6,672 nucleotides of DNA, from contig JAICEG010000295.1 in assembly GCA_025924295.1 (NCBI GenBank), positions 1 to 6,672 of the forward strand, given 5' to 3'. The stretch comes from Vicinamibacteria bacterium. Lineage in GTDB: Bacteria; Acidobacteriota; Vicinamibacteria; Vicinamibacterales; UBA2999. The notes under the pieces were generated by a model, which had not been told where the DNA came from, ran no database searches, and saw only the letters and a program-made list of their open reading frames with translations. Below, in pieces: positions 1 to 5,474 of this stretch; position 1 is the stretch's first letter, and the number at the start of each line of letters is the position of its first letter. The translations under genes and the position numbers were made by a program.

Positions 1-1398
1 CGAGACTTCGTGGAGGTGCTGCAGTCGTCGCTGCGGGAGACGGCCGCGGTGCTCGTCGTCATCGGACCGCGCTGGACCTCGCTCGTCGACGCCGCGGGCG
101 TACGCCGACTCGACAGCCCAAAGGACTTCGTGCGCCTCGAGGTCGAAGCGGCACTCGGCCGCAATATCCCGGTCGTACCCTTGCTCGTGCAGGGCGCGAC
201 GATGCCGCGCGCCGAGGACCTGCCGGCAGCGCTGTCTTCACTCGTGACGCGGCAGGCAACCAGCCTCGATCACGCGGAGTTTCACGACGATGCCGAGCGC
301 CTCTGCGATCGGCTCGAAGCTGTCATGGGAGGCGGGACATCCACACGCCTGGGCGGGATGTGGCGCTGGTGGCCCGCAGCAGCCGTTGCTGTCATCGCGG
401 CGAGCCTCACCGCATTCATAGTCCTGCGAAGCAGTGACGGCACGCCTCCAGACACATCACAGACGACAACCGTCGAAGACACCCGGCGCGCCGAGGCGCT
501 CGTGGCCGAGGCGGTGGCACAGCGTCGTCGAAACCAGTTCGTCGAAGCACTCACGACATTGGTGCGAGCGCGTGAAGTGGCGCCAACGTCGGAGATCGTT
601 CGACAGACACAGGAGGACGTCGCGATGGAGTGGATTCGCAGCGTCCGGGTTGAGAGCGGAACATCGTTCGGCGACGCGATCAAGCCGGCCCTGAGCGTGA
701 TCGATGCGGCACTGCCGTCAGCAACCGGCCCGCGTCGCGCCGATCTGCTCGCGCACACCGGCTGGGCCACGTTCCTGCTCCGCCGCGACGGGGGTGGCCG
801 ATTGAATCCGAGTGAGATGTATCAAGAAGCCTTGAAGATCGATCCGGTCAATCCTTACGCCAACGCGATGCTGGCGCACTGGGTTCTTCTCCAGGACGAT
901 GATGTTCCGGAGGCGGTGAAATTGTTCGAGGCCGCGCTGCAGTCGGGGCGGGCGCGCGAGGCTGTCCGGGTCCTGCAATGGGGAGGCTACGGCAACGTTC
1001 GCACACCCGCGGCAGATGTCGAACGGATCCGGCTGGCGGACGCGATGCGGCGAGCTAACGAGACACTCAACGGAGCACAGGCGCAGGCACTGTGGTCGCC
1101 GTACTACTTCGCGATGTCGTCGTCGAGCCGCGCCAAGGAACGGGAATTACTACTGGACGCCGTGCCTCCCGACGATCACATCACCACGTTGCAGTGGGCG
1201 TTCGAGGACTACGCGGCGAAGGATGACTCGCGACGGCAGACGATTCGCTACTACGTCGCCCTGCTCGACGCGAGGGCCGGCAGGCAGGATCAGGCGATCG
1301 ACGGCCTGCGTGCCTTGAATGAGGAACTCGCGAGGAGTCCCGGTTCACTGCGTGATGCGGTGCAGACCGCGCTCAAGCAGCTACGAAACGTCCAGTAG
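1..1398 (+). CDS. TIR domain protein with membrane segment and TPR-like C-terminal region (5' partial)
   Basis: The reading frame is open from base 1, so the gene starts upstream; the GTG at 10 lies inside the domain and is not a credible start. Of 465 visible residues, about 1-108 are the C-terminal part of a TIR domain: a hydrophobic strand VLVVIG with W25, an RRLDSPKDFVRLEVEAAL segment whose E47 sits where TIR NADases carry their catalytic glutamate, and the strand VVPLLV. Residues 124-142 form one hydrophobic segment after WRWW, probably a membrane anchor. Residues about 155-465 are helical and TPR-like (for example EALKIDPVNPYANAMLAHWVL). TIR domains either cleave NAD+ or act as signalling scaffolds; which applies here cannot be decided without the N-terminus. 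The likely topology is TIR inside and the helical region outside the membrane (inference). The 3' end overlaps the convergent quinone reductase gene by 18 bases. Confidence 0.85.
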   Translation, partial: RDFVEVLQSSLRETAAVLVVIGPRWTSLVDAAGVRRLDSPKDFVRLEVEAALGRNIPVVPLLVQGATMPRAEDLPAALSSLVTRQATSLDHAEFHDDAERLCDRLEAVMGGGTSTRLGGMWRWWPAAAVAVIAASLTAFIVLRSSDGTPPDTSQTTTVEDTRRAEALVAEAVAQRRRNQFVEALTTLVRAREVAPTSEIVRQTQEDVAMEWIRSVRVESGTSFGDAIKPALSVIDAALPSATGPRRADLLAHTGWATFLLRRDGGGRLNPSEMYQEALKIDPVNPYANAMLAHWVLLQDDDVPEAVKLFEAALQSGRAREAVRVLQWGGYGNVRTPAADVERIRLADAMRRANETLNGAQAQALWSPYYFAMSSSSRAKERELLLDAVPPDDHITTLQWAFEDYAAKDDSRRQTIRYYVALLDARAGRQDQAIDGLRALNEELARSPGSLRDAVQTALKQLRNVQ

Positions 1399-2352
1399 CA
1401 CCTTTCCTGTCGTCCGCCGAGCCTCGAGCTCCTGGTGCGCTTTCACCGCATCCGCCAATGGAAACGTGTGATTGATGCGAATCTTCACCGACCCATCTCC
1501 GATCCACTTGAACAGGTCGCGCGCGCGCGTCATCAACTCGTCCCGCGTCGCGATGTACTGATTGAGACCGGGACGCGTCAGGAAGAGCGATCCCTTGATT
1601 CCGAGGATGGCGGGGTCGAACGGCGGCACCAGCCCGCTCGAGAAACCGAACAGCGCGAGATACCCGCGATGGCGAAGGCAGTTGAGGCTCTTGTCGAAGG
1701 TGTCCTTCCCGACCGAGTCGTAGACGACGTGCACACCGCGCCCCTCGGTGATCTTCTTCACTTCCTGCTCGAAGTCCTGTGTCGAGTAGTTGATGACGTG
1801 ATGGGCGCCGGCCTGGCGCGCGAGCTCGGCCTTCGCATCGGATCCGACCGTTGCGATCACCTGTGCGCCGACGATGCGCGCAACCTGCGTCAGCACGTTG
1901 CCGATGCCGCCCGCGGCCGCGTGCACGAGCGCGGTCTCCCCCGCCTTGAGCGGATAGGTACTGTGCGTCAGGTAGTGTGCGGTCAGACCCTGCAGCAGTG
2001 CCGCCGCTGCAGTGCGCAAATCCAGGTTGGCCGGTACTGGAACCAGCCTCGCAGCAGGAGCAAGAGCGTACTCCGCATACGTGCCCAGGATCATCGTGTA
2101 GGCCACGCGGTCACCGACCTTGACGTCCGTGACACCGCTCCCCACTTCACTCACGACGCCGGCCGCCTCGGTGCCATTCGTGAATGGCAGCGGGGCCTTG
2201 ACGCGACCGATGCGGTACTGCACGTCCAGATAGTTCAGGCCGGTTGCTGAAATCTTGATGAGGACTTCACCGGGCCCGGGCCGCGGGACGTCGACGTCCT
2301 CGTACTGCATCACTTCGGGCCCACCGAGGGCATGCACGCGCACGGCTTTCAC
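1381..2352 (-). CDS. qor: Zinc-independent NADPH:quinone oxidoreductase (MDR superfamily)
   Basis: A 323-residue protein, close to the usual length of about 325 for QorA-type enzymes, which reduce quinones with NADPH in the cytoplasm. The N-terminal GroES-like domain (about 1-120) begins KAVRVHALGGPEVM and contains the GxGEVLIKISATGLNYLD region. The nucleotide-binding Rossmann fold follows (about 125-260), with the HAAAGGIGNVLTQ motif at 144-156 and GAHHVINY at 182-189. The segment GSLFLTRPGLNQYIATRDEL (254-273) is typical of the quinone reductase branch. Zinc-binding cysteines of alcohol dehydrogenases are absent. The frame stays open upstream to 2499, but that stretch runs through a repeat and into the sulfatase gene. 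The GTG at 2350-2352 is chosen because the family N-terminus begins there and AGGAG lies 7 bases upstream. The stop overlaps the end of the TIR gene. Confidence 0.92.
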   Translation of the reverse strand: MKAVRVHALGGPEVMQYEDVDVPRPGPGEVLIKISATGLNYLDVQYRIGRVKAPLPFTNGTEAAGVVSEVGSGVTDVKVGDRVAYTMILGTYAEYALAPAARLVPVPANLDLRTAAAALLQGLTAHYLTHSTYPLKAGETALVHAAAGGIGNVLTQVARIVGAQVIATVGSDAKAELARQAGAHHVINYSTQDFEQEVKKITEGRGVHVVYDSVGKDTFDKSLNCLRHRGYLALFGFSSGLVPPFDPAILGIKGSLFLTRPGLNQYIATRDELMTRARDLFKWIGDGSVKIRINHTFPLADAVKAHQELEARRTTGKVLLDVS

Positions 2353-2359
2353 AATGTGG

Positions 2360-2364
2360 CTCCT
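2360..2364 (-). promoter_or_regulatory. Ribosome binding site of the quinone reductase gene
   Basis: AGGAG on the - strand, 7 bases before the GTG at 2350-2352. It decides the start: the upstream in-frame ATG near 2499 would add 49 residues with no family resemblance. Confidence 0.75.
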
Positions 2365-2372
2365 GTCGAATC

Positions 2373-2402
2373 GTAGGGCGGGTCTTGCTCTGTAGACCCG
2401 CC
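2373..2402 (+). repeat. REP-like unit A1 (GTAG head plus hairpin)
   Basis: GTAG at 2373-2376 is followed by a perfect 9-bp stem, GGCGGGTCT (2377-2385) with AGACCCGCC (2394-2402), closing an 8-base loop TGCTCTGT. This is the layout of REP elements: a GTAG or GGAG tetranucleotide at the 5' foot of a palindrome. The unit faces unit A2 in inverted orientation with a 19-base spacer, so the two make a pair like a BIME. Relative to A2 and B the stem differs at two base pairs, and both are changed on both arms, so pairing is kept. It lies in the 95-base gap between the sulfatase and quinone reductase genes. It may alter transcript stability or attenuate read-through. There is no T run, so it is not a classic terminator. 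Confidence 0.7.
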
Positions 2403-2421
2403 GGCGATGGCCCGCGATTGA

Positions 2422-2451
2422 GCCGGGTCCAAACTGCAGGACCCGGCCTAC
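2422..2451 (-). repeat. REP-like unit A2 (GTAG head plus hairpin), inverted partner of A1
   Basis: Read on the - strand: GTAG (2448-2451), then GCCGGGTCC, an 8-base loop TGCAGTTT, and GGACCCGGC ending at 2422, again a perfect 9-bp stem. Head and stem match unit B exactly; only the loop differs. The TAG of the head is the stop codon of the sulfatase gene (2448-2450), so the element and the gene share their boundary. In the transcript the hairpin follows the sulfatase stop at once. Confidence 0.75.
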
Positions 2452-3794
2452 GGTGTACTGACTGCGCCCTTGGCCTCGGCATCGACGTCCTGTTCCCACG
2501 TGCCGATCAGCGGAAACAACTTCCGTACGATGTCGCTGCGCTGGCTCGCGAGATCGTTACGCTCTCCCATGTCGTCCCTGAGATTGAACAGCATCGGATT
2601 GTTGCCGTCGAGGAGCAGCTTCCAGTCGCCCTGACGAACGGCGCGCTGGCGGCGCGCGGGAAGTGTGTACCTGAAGAAGAGTGTCCGCTCGACCGGCTTC
2701 GCGCCCTGCTGCAGGAGCGGCAGCAGATTCATACCTTCGAGGCGCGCTTCGGGCGGCACGGGGGAATTCGTCGCTGCAAGAATCGTCGCCGTGAGATCCA
2801 TGACGATTCCCACCTGCGACGACGTCCTGCCGGCCGGGATGCGTGCGGGCCACTTGAGCAAAGCCGGAACGCGAATGCCGCCTTCCCAGATCGACTGCTT
2901 GCGATGAAACAGCGGCGCATTGCGCGACAGCCACTCGCCTCCGTTGTCCTGCGTGTAGATCACCAGCGTGTTGCGCGTCAGGCCGCGGCGCTCGAGCGCC
3001 GCAAGGATCTCACCTACTCCGCGATCTGCACGCTCGAGAATCGCGACGTAATCCTTCCGCGTGCTCGTGGGATCGTCCTGTGGCTGAACGAAGCGACCAT
3101 TGCCGGGAGCAACGGACGGACGGTCCGGAACCTGGAATGGCCAGTGAGCCGCGTTGTACGCCACCTCGAGGAAGAAAGGCTGACCGGCGTTCTCCTCTAT
3201 GAACTTGACCGAGCGCTCGGTAAACAGGTCCGTTGAGTAGCCGGTGACATGCGCGGGCTGATCGTTCTCCCACAAATCGTGCTGGCCGGCCGAATCGGTG
3301 TGCTGGTAGTAGTCGATGAGTCCGCTCTTGAGGCCGAAGAAGTAGTCGAACCCGTGCGCGCCGGGGCTGAACTCTTTCTTGTAGCCGAGATGCCACTTGC
3401 CGATCAGGCCGGTCCGATAGCCGTTGCTCTTCAGCAGTTGCGGCAGCGAACGCCCGGTCGCGGGCAGGCCCTGCTCACCGGCCGGGCCGTTGGACGCACC
3501 AAGCGGCACCTCGATTCGGAATCGCTGCTGATAACGCCCGCTGATGAGCGCCGCCCTCGTGGGCGAGCAGCTCGGCGCCGCATAGAAGTCTGTCAACCGC
3601 GTGCCGTTCTTGGCGAGACTGTCGATGTTCGGGGTCCTGACGTCGGGGGCACCATAACTACCGAGGTCTCCATACCCCACATCGTCCGTGATGATGAGCA
3701 CGACGTTCGGGCGATCGGCCGACTGTGCCTCCAGCGTTCGAGCGTGACCGAGCACAATCGTGACCACTACCAGGGCAGCAAGTGCGACTCGCAT
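2448..3794 (-). CDS. Exported sulfatase (arylsulfatase / N-acetylgalactosamine-6-sulfatase type)
   Basis: A 448-residue type I sulfatase, which hydrolyses sulfate esters using a formylglycine made from an active-site cysteine. Residues 1-23 look like a signal peptide (positive start, hydrophobic core, cut near EA-QS), so it should act in the periplasm or outside. The metal-binding pair D37-D38 lies in ITDDVGYGDLG. The nucleophile motif is CSPTR at 76-80, matching the CxPxR signature, with the Cys codon at 3567-3569. Further active-site residues are GKWHLG (132-137), H217, DN at 283-284 and K299 before WEGGIRVP. The formylglycine-generating enzyme is not in the window. The substrate cannot be told; sulfated polysaccharide or glycan is an inference. 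GGAGG lies 6 bases before the ATG. surE ends 33 bases upstream, suggesting co-transcription. The stop codon is the TAG of REP unit A2, so the C-terminus may have been set by that insertion. Confidence 0.93.
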   Translation of the reverse strand: MRVALAALVVVTIVLGHARTLEAQSADRPNVVLIITDDVGYGDLGSYGAPDVRTPNIDSLAKNGTRLTDFYAAPSCSPTRAALISGRYQQRFRIEVPLGASNGPAGEQGLPATGRSLPQLLKSNGYRTGLIGKWHLGYKKEFSPGAHGFDYFFGLKSGLIDYYQHTDSAGQHDLWENDQPAHVTGYSTDLFTERSVKFIEENAGQPFFLEVAYNAAHWPFQVPDRPSVAPGNGRFVQPQDDPTSTRKDYVAILERADRGVGEILAALERRGLTRNTLVIYTQDNGGEWLSRNAPLFHRKQSIWEGGIRVPALLKWPARIPAGRTSSQVGIVMDLTATILAATNSPVPPEARLEGMNLLPLLQQGAKPVERTLFFRYTLPARRQRAVRQGDWKLLLDGNNPMLFNLRDDMGERNDLASQRSDIVRKLFPLIGTWEQDVDAEAKGAVSTP

Positions 3795-3800
3795 CCTCAG

Positions 3801-3805
3801 CCTCC
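3801..3805 (-). promoter_or_regulatory. Ribosome binding site of the sulfatase gene
   Basis: GGAGG on the - strand, 6 bases before the ATG at 3792-3794 and inside the 33-base gap after surE. It supports the start that gives a complete signal peptide. Confidence 0.75.
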
Positions 3806-3827
3806 GTGTCGACGTCAGCTTCGCTGT

Positions 3828-4667
3828 CTACTTGAAAATCGCGCGTAGTGCCTCGAACTGTGCGGCATCGGTCTCGCCAAGCTTCATCGGCGTGACGGAC
3901 ACGTAGCCCTCGCTGACCGCCCGGATGTCGGTGCCCTCGGGACCCGTCCCGCCTTCCTTGTACACGTTCCAGTAGATCGTGCGGCCGGAAGGATGTGTCA
4001 TCTCGGCGAACCGTTCCTCACCGACCTTCTGCGGCGCCTGCGTGGTGATGCGATAGCCGCGGTACCCTCCCTGCGGCATCTGCGGAATGTTCACGTTGAG
4101 GAACGTGTTCGGCGGCAGCCCGTACTGCTTCACGCGGCGCGCAACCCCGAGCACCTCTTCAGCCGCAGCCCCATAGTTGCGAGCCGCGTTCTCTTCCGCC
4201 ACCGAGGTCGCGATCGCTGGCACTCCGTGAATCGCAGCCTCTCGTGCAGCCCCGACCGTTCCCGACAGGTACGCCGCGTAACCGAGGTTGTATCCCCGGT
4301 TGATTCCCGATACGACGAGGTCGGGCAGCGGCTTGAGAATGTTGCTCATCGCAACGTTGACCGTCGTCGCCGGCGTTGCCGACAGACCGATCGCCTTCAA
4401 CCCGTTCGGCAGCGTGACGTCCTCGCGGAAAATCGGCTCACTCGTGTTGATCGAATGCCCTTTCCCGCTCTGGTTCTCCGACGGTGCGACGATGATGATC
4501 TGCCCGATCGCCTGGAGAATCTGTGCGACGGCGGCCAGTCCAGGCGCGCGCACACCATCGTCGTTGCTGATCAGAATTCGGTACGGAGCGGGCGGCTGCT
4601 GCGCCGCCGCGGGGACGAAAACCCAGGAACTCAGTAAGAGGGCAAGAACGAGACGGACTCTCGGCAT
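3828..4667 (-). CDS. surE: Exported SurE-family 5'/3'-nucleotidase (acid phosphatase)
   Basis: A 279-residue SurE-family phosphatase. SurE enzymes remove phosphate from nucleoside monophosphates and sometimes short polyphosphate, using a divalent metal. The core begins at YRILISNDDGVRAPG, giving metal ligands D36 and D37. S67 (NQSGKGHSI) and N123 (VVSGINRGYNLG) occupy the other ligand positions, and LSGTVGAA (134-141) and the late GTDIRAVSEGYVSVTP motif are present. Usual SurE proteins are about 250 residues and cytosolic. This one has an added N-terminus, MPRVRLVLALLLSSW to AAAQQ, which reads as a signal peptide cut near residue 22, so it probably acts in the periplasm. Where many SurE proteins read TPxDCV, this one reads TPATTV (98-103). 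It follows the small membrane protein gene by 13 bases and precedes the sulfatase by 33. No clear Shine-Dalgarno is visible; a hairpin covers the start. Confidence 0.9.
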   Translation of the reverse strand: MPRVRLVLALLLSSWVFVPAAAQQPPAPYRILISNDDGVRAPGLAAVAQILQAIGQIIIVAPSENQSGKGHSINTSEPIFREDVTLPNGLKAIGLSATPATTVNVAMSNILKPLPDLVVSGINRGYNLGYAAYLSGTVGAAREAAIHGVPAIATSVAEENAARNYGAAAEEVLGVARRVKQYGLPPNTFLNVNIPQMPQGGYRGYRITTQAPQKVGEERFAEMTHPSGRTIYWNVYKEGGTGPEGTDIRAVSEGYVSVTPMKLGETDAAQFEALRAIFK

Positions 4668-4677
4668 GTCGCCGAGA
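4659..4677 (-). promoter_or_regulatory. Hairpin enclosing the surE start codon
   Basis: On the - strand TCTCGGC (4671-4677) pairs with GCCGAGA (4659-4665) over a 5-base loop GACAT, so the A and T of the surE ATG sit in the loop and its G in the stem. No Shine-Dalgarno-like sequence is seen upstream. It could reduce or couple translation to the upstream gene, which ends 13 bases before. Short GC-rich hairpins are common by chance, so the function is only a suggestion. Confidence 0.35.
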
Positions 4678-4680
4678 TTA

Positions 4681-5061
4681 TCAGAATGTGGGGGTGGGAC
4701 GCCGCGATGACCCGATCCGGTAGATCGCCCAGATGAGCAGCCCGAGCAGCACCACAGGTACGAGCGGCGCCAGCAGCGACAGCAGCCCGACGATCAAGCC
4801 GCCAATCAGCAGTACTCCCAGCACCAGGAGTCCGATGGGCGCCAGGACCAGCCCCAGAATCCCGCCGATGATGCCGAAGAAGACCCTGAAGATCCCGAAG
4901 ATCAGCCCGAACACCAGGCCAAAGAGACCGAAGATCAGGCCGAAGAAAAGGCGGAACGGAAGCGTGATGACCCAGATGAAGAACCCGAACAGGAGCGCCG
5001 GAATCGCGATGAGGGCGGCAAAAGCCAGGCCCATGGCGCACAGGAACAGGAAGGTCAACAT
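4681..5061 (-). CDS. Small glycine/phenylalanine-rich membrane protein with 11-residue repeat
   Basis: I do not recognise a named family. The 126-residue product is almost wholly hydrophobic from residue 1 to about 115, ending in a short basic, polar tail (RIGSSRRPTPTF). It could hold three or four membrane segments, with breaks near P35-R37, R59 and P75. Residues 31-74 can be laid out as four 11-residue units; the two central ones, LIFGLFGLVFG (42-52) and LIFGIFRVFFG (53-63), agree at 7 of 11 positions. Glycines at 41, 45, 48, 52 and 56 would line one helix face, like a glycine zipper, which favours tight helix packing. AGGGTGG a few bases before the ATG is a plausible ribosome binding site. 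A competing frame over the same bases (4631-5041) gives an Arg/His-rich product and is rejected. surE follows 13 bases later, so it probably shares that transcript. Confidence 0.75.
   Translation of the reverse strand: MLTFLFLCAMGLAFAALIAIPALLFGFFIWVITLPFRLFFGLIFGLFGLVFGLIFGIFRVFFGIIGGILGLVLAPIGLLVLGVLLIGGLIVGLLSLLAPLVPVVLLGLLIWAIYRIGSSRRPTPTF
4840..4971 (-). repeat. Internal 33-base (11-codon) repeats in the membrane protein gene
   Basis: Four consecutive 33-base units encode residues 31-74. The best pair is 4906-4938 and 4873-4905, where the + strand 11-mer ccgaagatcag recurs at 4928-4938 and 4895-4905, exactly 33 bases apart. The outer two units are weaker and visible mainly at protein level. 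This suggests growth by tandem duplication, though the low-complexity composition makes some similarity expected. Confidence 0.5.
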
Positions 5062-5112
5062 CCTATTCCACCCTACGGGAGGCCTAACTGAAAGGTTCCG
5101 TCGGGCTCGTTG

Positions 5113-5403
5113 CTACTCTCGCGGGATCGGCTTGTCCGATGAAGGCACCTCGTACAACACGAGACCGCGACGTACTTCTTCCATCGCGACGCGCTCGGCT
5201 TTGTGTGGAGTCACCCGGTGCTCTGCACCGTCATCGTCGCTCAGACGCACGAGCGCGCCACGACGCAGCTGTTTTGCCCGCATCGCAGCAACGTCTACGA
5301 AAAGGAATCGACTTTCGATGGGAGGCGCCTTGGGTGGTGCGACGGGAGCCTGGGCCGGCTCTTCGGGTGTGTCCGGACCCGGGAGATCGACTGTGTCGGT
5401 CAT
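5113..5403 (-). CDS. rpoZ: RNA polymerase omega subunit-like protein (RpoZ family)
   Basis: A 96-residue protein. Residues 31-88 match the omega pattern: SRFLFVDVAAMRAKQLRRGA parallels the RFxLVxxAAxRARQLxxGA helix, and HKAERVAMEEVRRGLVLYE parallels the K-x-x-x-x-A-x-E-E-x-x-x-G helix, very like the acidobacterial form. Omega helps fold and assemble the beta' subunit of RNA polymerase. Residues 8-29 are a Pro/Ala/Glu-rich, probably disordered extension not found in typical omega. The gene is not beside gmk or spoT, the usual partners; it sits between hsp20 and a membrane protein gene. It may be the sole omega, with lineage-specific placement, or a second diverged copy. No strong Shine-Dalgarno is seen before the ATG at 5401-5403, so a start closer to the core cannot be excluded. 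A 51-base gap separates it from the membrane protein gene. Confidence 0.65.
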   Translation of the reverse strand: MTDTVDLPGPDTPEEPAQAPVAPPKAPPIESRFLFVDVAAMRAKQLRRGALVRLSDDDGAEHRVTPHKAERVAMEEVRRGLVLYEVPSSDKPIPRE

Positions 5404-5435
5404 ACCGGAAGACTAACACAGAGACACGACGGGAA

Positions 5436-5465
5436 GCCGGGTCCGAAGAACAGGACCCGGCCTAC
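5436..5465 (-). repeat. REP-like unit B (GTAG head plus hairpin), single
   Basis: Read on the - strand: GTAG (5462-5465), GCCGGGTCC, loop TGTTCTTC, GGACCCGGC ending at 5436. Head and 9-bp stem are identical to unit A2 about 3 kb away; the loop again begins with TG. No inverted partner is seen nearby. It begins 9 bases after the hsp20 stop and occupies much of the 71-base gap before the omega-like gene, where it could protect the 3' end of a dnaK-hsp20 transcript. Confidence 0.75.
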
Positions 5466-5474
5466 GTTGACAAC

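Noticed and set aside
1435..2250. 271-residue open frame on the + strand opposite the quinone reductase gene
   Set aside because: It is Arg/His/Asp-rich with no recognisable domain and lies wholly antisense to a clear family member; long shadow frames are expected at this GC content.
2373..2451. Factor-independent terminators formed by the GC-rich hairpins
   Set aside because: No T run follows any of the stems on either strand, and the GTAG head plus repeated copies fit a REP element better.
2353..2499. Upstream extension of the quinone reductase to an ATG at 2497-2499
   Set aside because: The added 49 residues run through the repeat pair and the sulfatase end and match nothing; the GTG at 2350-2352 has a good ribosome binding site and fits the family N-terminus.
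2385..3236. 283-residue + strand open frame opposite the sulfatase gene
   Set aside because: It is antisense to conserved sulfatase motifs and has a composition typical of a shadow frame.
4631..5041. 136-residue - strand open frame overlapping the membrane protein gene in another frame
   Set aside because: It is rich in Arg, His and Ala without a domain and would overlap the surE start; the 126-residue frame has a coherent membrane pattern and a better ribosome binding site.
5062..5112. Possible fourth REP unit at GTAGGG on the - strand before the membrane protein gene
   Set aside because: No palindrome follows the GTAG; the sequence is better read as part of the ribosome binding region.
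5404..5474. Promoter for the omega-like gene, with TTGTCA near 5467-5472 as a -35 box
   Set aside because: No matching -10 box is found at the right spacing; the TTGTCA overlaps the flank of the repeat and is probably chance.
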